The notes beneath the pieces were generated by a model. The model searched no databases. It was not told where the DNA came from and was given only the letters and a program-made list of their open reading frames with translations. A stretch of 19,884 bases of DNA. Source: Bacillota bacterium. GTDB lineage: Bacteria > Bacillota > Bacilli > Bacillales > Cytobacillaceae. Positions 14,858 through 19,884 of this stretch are shown here, piece after piece (position 1 is the first letter of the stretch; each line of letters starts with the position of its first letter). Location of the stretch: positions 1 through 19,884 of the forward strand of contig JAEWDX010000245.1 of NCBI GenBank assembly GCA_023389895.1. The letters run 5' to 3'. The translations under genes were made by a program, and so were the position numbers.

Positions 14858-14884
14858 TTAGCACTCGATAGACTAGAGTGCTAA
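14858..14884. promoter_or_regulatory. CIRCE element (HrcA operator) upstream of htpG
   Basis: TTAGCACTC (14858-14866) and GAGTGCTAA (14876-14884) form a perfect 9-bp inverted repeat with a 9-base spacer. This is identical to the consensus CIRCE operator bound by the heat-shock repressor HrcA. It lies directly after the -10 box and overlaps +1, as in groE and dnaK operons. Confidence 0.96.
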
Positions 14885-14967
14885 TATAAGAATAGGGGAA
14901 ATTTCTAATAATCATTTACTGTAATCCCCTTAAAGAAGATTTAACGATTTTGAAAGGAGCCATTCTC

Positions 14968-16848
14968 ATGGAAAAAAAGCAATTTCAAGCGGAATCTAAG
15001 CGAATATTGGAGATGATGATTAATTCGATATATTCGCAAAAAGAGGTATTTTTAAGAGAATTAATTTCGAATGCAAGTGATGCGATTGACAAAATTTATT
15101 ATAAGGCACTAACAGATGAAAATTTAAGCTTTAATAAAGACAGCTATTACATAAAAGTTGTTGCAGACAAAGAAAATCGTTTATTGAAAATTATCGATAC
15201 TGGTATCGGGATGACAAAGGATGAGATGGAAGCAAATCTTGGCGTCATCGCTCAAAGTGGCTCATTAACATTTAAAAAAGAAAATGAGCTGAAAGATGGG
15301 CATGATATTATTGGTCAGTTCGGTGTTGGGTTTTATGCAGCTTTCATGGTTGCGGATGTCGTAACCGTTATTAGTAAGGCTTTAGGAAGCGATGAAGCTT
15401 ATCAATGGGAATCTGAAGGGGCAGAAGGTTATACGATTAAACCAACAAAAAAAGATTCGGTCGGAACAGAAATTATTTTGAAAATAAAAGAAAATACAGA
15501 AGAAGAACATTATGATGAATATTTAGAAGAATATCAAATAAAGACCATTATTAAAAAGTACTCAGATTTTATTCGCTATCCAATAAAAATGGATATTACT
15601 GAACAAAAACCGAAAGATGATGCTGAAAATGAGTATGTCGAATTTACAGAAGAACAAACGATTAACAGCATGGTCCCGATCTGGCGGAGAAATAAAAATG
15701 AATTAACAGCTGAGGATTATGAGAATTTTTACAATGAAAAGCATTACGGCTTTGATAAACCGCTCAAACATATCCATATTAGTGTAGATGGCTCGATTCG
15801 CTATAATGCGATCTTGTATATTCCTGAGAAAATTCCTTTCGATTATTATTCAAAGGAATTTGAAAAGGGATTAGAGCTATATTCTAATGGTGTTCTCATT
15901 ATGAATAAATGTGGAGATTTATTGCCTGACTATTTTAGCTTTGTGAAAGGGATGGTTGATTCCGAAGATCTCTCTTTAAATATTTCTCGTGAAATTCTCC
16001 AGCATGACCGTCAATTGAAGTTAATAGCCAAAAACATTAATAAGAAAATCAAAAGCGAGCTATTAAGCTTATTAAAGAATGAAAGAGAGAAGTATGAGGA
16101 GTTTTATAAATCCTTTAGTAGGCAATTAAAGTTTGGGGTATACAATGATTTTGGGATGCATAAGGAAGAGCTTCAGGACTTGTTGATGTTCTATTCATCA
16201 AAAGAGAAGAAAATGGTTACGCTTGATGAATATATCGCTAGAATGCCAGAAGAACAAAAATATATTTATTATGCAACTGGTGATTCATATGAGCGAATTG
16301 ATAAATTGCCGCAAACGGAATTAGTCGCAGATAAAGGCTATGAAATTCTTTATTTCAATGAAGATATTGATGAATTTGCTATTAAAATGATTATGAACTA
16401 TAAAGATAAAGAATTTAAAGCTGTTTCAAGCGGTGATTTAGGGATTGAACAAGACGAAAATGAAGAAAGCATAGAGAAAGAAGCAAATGAACATCAAGAA
16501 TTATTTGCCTATATGAAAGATGTTTTGAACGGAAAAGTAAAAGATGTGAAGGTGTCAAAACGCCTGAAATCTCATCCAGTATGTTTGTCGACAGAAGGCG
16601 AATTATCAATCGAAATGGAGAAAGTTCTTCAGGCAATGCCTGATAGCCAAAATATAAAAGCCGATAAAGTGCTTGAAATAAACATCCATCATGATGTATT
16701 CCAAGCATTGAAGGCAGCCTATGCGAATGATAAAGATAAATTAAGCTTATATACAAATCTGCTTTATAACCAAGCATTATTAATAGAAGGTTTGCCAATT
16801 GAAGATCCATTAGACTTTACAAATGATATTTGCAAAGTAATGGTTTAA
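14968..16848 (+). CDS. htpG: Chaperone HtpG (Hsp90 family)
   Basis: HtpG is the bacterial Hsp90, a homodimeric ATP-driven chaperone acting late in folding and protecting proteins under heat and other stress. The N-terminal GHKL ATPase carries ELISNASDAIDK (Glu31, Asn35), DTGIGM (Asp77), GVIAQSGS and GQFGVGFYA (116-124). The middle domain includes SVDGSIRYNAILYIPEKIP and GMVDSEDLSLNISREILQ with the gamma-phosphate-contacting Arg. The C-terminal dimerisation region is complete. The start ATG at 14968 has AAAGGAG eight bases upstream; the frame is also open from a TTG at 14950, but that lies before the ribosome binding site. At 626 residues it matches typical Bacillus HtpG. It has its own promoter with a perfect CIRCE operator, so HrcA repression is expected. 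Confidence 0.97.
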   Translation: MEKKQFQAESKRILEMMINSIYSQKEVFLRELISNASDAIDKIYYKALTDENLSFNKDSYYIKVVADKENRLLKIIDTGIGMTKDEMEANLGVIAQSGSLTFKKENELKDGHDIIGQFGVGFYAAFMVADVVTVISKALGSDEAYQWESEGAEGYTIKPTKKDSVGTEIILKIKENTEEEHYDEYLEEYQIKTIIKKYSDFIRYPIKMDITEQKPKDDAENEYVEFTEEQTINSMVPIWRRNKNELTAEDYENFYNEKHYGFDKPLKHIHISVDGSIRYNAILYIPEKIPFDYYSKEFEKGLELYSNGVLIMNKCGDLLPDYFSFVKGMVDSEDLSLNISREILQHDRQLKLIAKNINKKIKSELLSLLKNEREKYEEFYKSFSRQLKFGVYNDFGMHKEELQDLLMFYSSKEKKMVTLDEYIARMPEEQKYIYYATGDSYERIDKLPQTELVADKGYEILYFNEDIDEFAIKMIMNYKDKEFKAVSSGDLGIEQDENEESIEKEANEHQELFAYMKDVLNGKVKDVKVSKRLKSHPVCLSTEGELSIEMEKVLQAMPDSQNIKADKVLEINIHHDVFQALKAAYANDKDKLSLYTNLLYNQALLIEGLPIEDPLDFTNDICKVMV

Positions 16849-16859
16849 GTTCATAAATT

Positions 16860-16916
16860 AAGGAGCAGTATCATAAGTTGATTTTTCGACTTATGAAATG
16901 CTCCTTGATTTTATTT
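16860..16916. terminator. Terminator after htpG
   Basis: A two-part stem is formed by AAGGAGCA (16860-16867) with TGCTCCTT (16899-16906), and inside it an 11-bp stem beginning TCATAAGT and closing with ACTTATGA around TTTT. T-rich sequence follows. The stop codon of the convergent gene (16911-16913) lies in this T-rich tail. Confidence 0.83.
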
Positions 16917-17498
16917 TTGAAAAGATTTTACTTTCGTTTTAAAATAGTCGCCGTGCTTCTTTTCGTTTGATGCTTTTTCAACCGTTGTTAGTTTTGGAAT
17001 CATTCGTGAGCAATGAATGTACGCCTCATGAACATCGATTTTTACCCAACGATTTGGTTTTTCTAGATGATTTAATTGAATGGATTTGGACAAATCAGCT
17101 GGTAGACTATCAATAAACTGTTCATTTTCAATTATCGCAGCAGCTCCGTTTATATGTAATCCAATTTGATTTTGAAAAAAATCAATAAAGAGAATTCCGA
17201 TATGTGGATTTTCTGAGATATTGCCTAAGCTTGCCATCACACCATTGCCGCTATATTCTGGATAGAAGAATGTTTTTTCATCTAAAACAAGGACAAATCC
17301 TTTCTTTCCCGCCCGAAATGAACTATCACAGTTGCCATATCGATCGGCAGTTGAAATGAACATCATTTCTTGCTCGGCAATAAATCCTTTCATTTGCTCA
17401 TTAATATGATCAATCATTTGATTTTCATAAAATGAGTCTGCCTTTCTAACTGTGCCATATTCTTTTTGAAGAAGCTTTTCTCCAGCTGAACCAAACAT
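16911..17498 (-). CDS. Pyridoxamine 5'-phosphate oxidase-fold flavin-binding protein
   Basis: A 195-residue soluble protein of the PNPOx-like FMN-binding split-barrel superfamily. An N-terminal helical region (MFGSAGEKLLQKEYGT) precedes the barrel, which starts near residue 33 with KGFIAEQEMMFISTAD. It then has GNCDSSFRAG (substrate/FMN contact region), FFYPEYSGNGVMASLGNISENPHIGILFID, where the split-barrel FMN phosphate contacts usually fall, and a C-terminal IHCSRMIPK segment. Members with this layout bind flavin but their reactions are mostly unknown, so I do not assign pyridoxamine oxidation. The ATG at 17498 has a very strong AGGAGGAGAG site. It is transcribed alone, convergent with htpG; its stop lies within the T-rich tail of the htpG terminator. 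Confidence 0.82.
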   Translation of the reverse strand: MFGSAGEKLLQKEYGTVRKADSFYENQMIDHINEQMKGFIAEQEMMFISTADRYGNCDSSFRAGKKGFVLVLDEKTFFYPEYSGNGVMASLGNISENPHIGILFIDFFQNQIGLHINGAAAIIENEQFIDSLPADLSKSIQLNHLEKPNRWVKIDVHEAYIHCSRMIPKLTTVEKASNEKKHGDYFKTKVKSFQK

Positions 17499-17613
17499 GA
17501 TTTCTCTCCTCCTAATAAAGTGAAACTCATAAAGCTTATCTAAACCAAAAATACCATATAGTGTAAAAGAACAGGAGCGTTTTATTGATAAATTCGAAAA
17601 GAATACAAAATTA

Positions 17614-17655
17614 AAAGTGAGAAAAGAAAACGAAATGTTTTTCTTTTCCCACTTT
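17614..17655 (-). terminator. Probable terminator after the AI-2E family gene
   Basis: AAAGTG (17614-17619) and GAAAAGAAAA (17621-17630) pair with TTTTCTTTTC (17639-17648) and CACTTT (17650-17655), with one A/C mismatch. On the minus strand it follows the permease stop by 12 bases. The T-tract after it is short and interrupted, so efficiency is uncertain. Confidence 0.6.
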
Positions 17656-17667
17656 ATCTTCTTCCAG

Positions 17668-18678
17668 CTATATTTTTATCTTCTTATTTCTCACTTCTAA
17701 AACATCCAACAAGAAAACAAAAACCGGAATTCCGACAATTAATCCCCAAATCCCGAAGAAATGCTCGGAAAAGATTAGAACGATAAAAGTGTAGAAAACA
17801 GGCAAATCTGTTTTCGAAGACATTAATTTCGGGTTTAAAATATAAGCTTCAATTGCGTGAACAATAGCAATAATGATTAGTATATAAACCACCTGCATTA
17901 TTCCACCTAGCGTGTATGCAATGGTACAAAGCGGGATAAGTGAAATAATCACTCCAGCAACAGGAATTAACCCAAGGAAGAAAATCAAAATCGATAATCC
18001 CATCAGTTGCGGAAAGCCCAGTATCCATAAAGCCGTTGTTGTCAATCCACAATTAACAAGGGCGATAATAAATTGCGCTTCAATCACTTTACCGAATGTT
18101 GTAACAAATTTTTTGGCAAAAAATTCAATTTCATTATAAAATGGGGCAATTTTACTTTGCTTAAATTTTGAAGTGAATACTATAAGCTTCGGTTTTTCTA
18201 ACAAGAAAAACAAACTTAAAATAAGTGACATCATGATTTGGATGGTAACCTTACTAACCCCACTAAAGTAATTTAGCAAAAAGGTGAAGCCTTGTTCCAA
18301 ATAATTGGATACTTGCTTTGTTTCAATCAAGCTTAAGAAATAATTTAAGATTGGATTTTCATGCTTTTGTGTGAAAAAATGCTGTAATTGCGTTACTAAT
18401 TGAGCAATCTCTGTAATAATAATTGGCAAATATTTAATGATCCCAATTGATAAGAGACTAATAATAACTAAATAAGTTACGAGTACGGCGAGCTTTCGAT
18501 GTATTTTAAATTTATTCGTCGTAAGATTTACTAAGCGATCTAATAAGAACGAAAAAATAAAAGTAATCAGAATAAGATTGATCATACTCCGCAGTATATA
18601 AAAGATAAATACTAAAATTGTGAAAATAGCAACCCTTTTAAAGCTATTGTTGCTTAAAATCGAACGAAATGTATCCAT
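17668..18678 (-). CDS. AI-2E family transporter (UPF0118 permease)
   Basis: A 336-residue integral membrane protein of the AI-2E transporter family (PF01594). The order is typical: two or three N-terminal helices (residues about 15-90), a central soluble-like region, then a helix-rich C-terminal half. That half contains the family block LGLIPVAGVIISLIPL, the segment IAIVHAIEAYILNPKLMSSK, and GIWGLIVGIPVFVFLLDVL at the end. The ATG at 18678 is preferred because GGGGGAG lies nine bases upstream on the minus strand; a TTG at 18696 would place that site inside the coding sequence. The family was named for export of autoinducer-2, but Bacillus members also include Na+/H+ antiporter-like proteins, so the substrate is not assigned. 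Confidence 0.87.
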   Translation of the reverse strand: MDTFRSILSNNSFKRVAIFTILVFIFYILRSMINLILITFIFSFLLDRLVNLTTNKFKIHRKLAVLVTYLVIISLLSIGIIKYLPIIITEIAQLVTQLQHFFTQKHENPILNYFLSLIETKQVSNYLEQGFTFLLNYFSGVSKVTIQIMMSLILSLFFLLEKPKLIVFTSKFKQSKIAPFYNEIEFFAKKFVTTFGKVIEAQFIIALVNCGLTTTALWILGFPQLMGLSILIFFLGLIPVAGVIISLIPLCTIAYTLGGIMQVVYILIIIAIVHAIEAYILNPKLMSSKTDLPVFYTFIVLIFSEHFFGIWGLIVGIPVFVFLLDVLEVRNKKIKI

Positions 18679-18946
18679 TAATTCATACTCCCCCAATATC
18701 GGATAGGAGAAAGCTCCCCTTTATAAAACAATAACTATCTTCTATTCTAATATATATTATTCATAATGCATAATTGTATTTGTGAAAACTTAAAGTTTTT
18801 CATGAAAATAATCATTTTTCACAGATAGATATTCTTATGATGGGATTATTGAGATAAAAAATTTAAAAACTTATGTCTGATCGTTGTGGAATATGATATA
18901 TTTACTTTTGAATGTTTCTACAATCGGGATAAAAGGAGAATGATAA

Positions 18947-19884
18947 ATGACAGAAAATACTATTATCCGTTTTGAACGGGTAACAAAACAATACGATAAT
19001 GATCCCCCAGTTTTGAAGGATGTTAGTTTTGAAATTGAGAAGGGGAAATTTTATACATTGCTCGGGCCTTCGGGCTGTGGAAAAACGACTGTTTTACGAT
19101 TAATTGCCGGCTTTACTGAACCGACAGAAGGGGAAGTATTTTTCAATGGGAAAGTTGTCAATGAGGTGCCAGCAAATAAGCGTCAAGTAAATACTGTTTT
19201 TCAAGATTATGCTTTATTCCCTCATTTAAATGTGTTTGAAAATGTTGCATTTGGATTAAGAATTAAAAAAATGAAAAATAGCGACATCACTAATAAAGTT
19301 GAGGAAGCATTGCGATTCGTAAACCTAGCAGGATATGAGAAACGTGAAATTAAAGAAATGTCTGGTGGTCAAAGACAGCGTGTTGCTATAGCGCGTGCGA
19401 TCGTCAACGAACCTGAAGTGATCCTCCTTGATGAGCCTTTGTCTGCACTTGATTTGAAATTGCGTACAGAAATGCAATATGAACTACGCGAGCTTCAACG
19501 GAGATTAGGGATTACCTTTATCTTTGTTACCCATGATCAAGAGGAAGCACTTGCGATGTCAGATGAAATTTTTGTTCTTAATAATGGGAAAATTGAACAA
19601 AGCGGCACACCAACTGATATTTATGATGAGCCGATCAATCGATTTGTCGCTGATTTCATTGGGGAGTCAAATATTATTCCTGGAATTATGATTGAAGACT
19701 ATCTTGTTCAATTTGCCGGGAAAAAATTTGAGTGTGTAGACGGTGGCTTAAATCCGAATGAGGAAATTGAAATCGTTATTCGTCCTGAAGATTTAGAAAT
19801 TACGAAGCCTGAACAAGGTAAGTTGAGAGTTCGTGTCGATACACAGCTTTTCCGTGGCGTTCATTATGAAATTGTTTGTTATGA
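18947..19884 (+). CDS. potA: Spermidine/putrescine ABC transporter ATPase PotA (partial, runs off the window)
   Basis: This is the ATPase subunit of a polyamine importer, expected to work with PotB and PotC permeases and the binding protein PotD, which would lie beyond the right edge. The 312 complete codons cover the whole nucleotide-binding domain: Walker A GPSGCGKTT (40-48), Q-loop VFQDYALFP, signature MSGGQRQRV, Walker B VILLDEPLSALD, and switch VTHDQEEA. They continue into the C-terminal TOBE-like region (IVIRPEDLEIT, then FRGVHYEIVCY). The open end is at 19884 with no stop. The ATG at 18947 has AAAAGGAG about eight bases upstream. Sulfate or iron ATPases share this domain, but the C-terminal FRGVHYE block favours PotA. 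Confidence 0.9.
   Translation, partial: MTENTIIRFERVTKQYDNDPPVLKDVSFEIEKGKFYTLLGPSGCGKTTVLRLIAGFTEPTEGEVFFNGKVVNEVPANKRQVNTVFQDYALFPHLNVFENVAFGLRIKKMKNSDITNKVEEALRFVNLAGYEKREIKEMSGGQRQRVAIARAIVNEPEVILLDEPLSALDLKLRTEMQYELRELQRRLGITFIFVTHDQEEALAMSDEIFVLNNGKIEQSGTPTDIYDEPINRFVADFIGESNIIPGIMIEDYLVQFAGKKFECVDGGLNPNEEIEIVIRPEDLEITKPEQGKLRVRVDTQLFRGVHYEIVCY

Noticed and set aside
16415..16810. 131-codon antisense frame inside htpG
   Set aside because: Shadow of the htpG coding frame; no ribosome binding site or recognisable domain.

Overview
This window is low-GC Gram-positive DNA, most likely from a spore-forming member of the Bacillaceae. The signs are AT-rich codon use, strong AGGAGG-type ribosome binding sites, frequent TTG starts, U-run terminators at most convergent junctions, and recognisable Bacillus proteins (CwlJ, YlbC-like CAP protein, UppP, ExoA, PepF, HtpG, PAQR/hemolysin III). 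Almost all of it is chromosomal housekeeping and stress gene content in short transcription units. I see no rRNA, tRNA, CRISPR array, insertion sequence or prophage.

Layout, left half. A YwdH-like aldehyde dehydrogenase (+) converges on a PAQR/hemolysin III (TrhA-type) membrane protein (-). The latter diverges from a DUF1836 protein (+) through a compact double promoter with a 17-bp dyad. An MFS exporter (+) follows, with a leader that looks like an attenuator. A block of minus-strand genes comes next: undecaprenyl-diphosphate phosphatase UppP, a membrane-anchored CAP-domain protein, a MerR-type HTH/coiled-coil protein and the cortex-lytic enzyme CwlJ. ExoA (+) diverges from cwlJ.

Layout, right half. 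A two-domain protein (minus) joins an N-acyltransferase-like GNAT domain to a class V aminotransferase. Upstream of it lies about 320 bp of open reading frame that looks like the broken 5' end of another membrane protein gene. A Nudix gene (+) is interrupted by one in-frame TAA. Then come an alpha/beta hydrolase, oligoendopeptidase F and HtpG (all +). HtpG is preceded by a perfect CIRCE operator, which puts this chaperone under HrcA, unlike in B. subtilis. A PNPOx-fold flavin protein and an AI-2E family permease lie on the minus strand. The window ends inside a PotA-type spermidine/putrescine ABC ATPase (+).

Best leads: the DUF1836-TrhA divergent regulatory unit, the two-layer leader of the MFS exporter, the GNAT-aminotransferase fusion with the decayed gene upstream, the CIRCE-controlled htpG, and the nonsense-interrupted Nudix gene. 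I found no obviously new multi-gene system. The novelty here is regulatory and in the fusion enzyme. No searches or folding calculations were run; promoter, hairpin and frame statements come from reading the bases directly.
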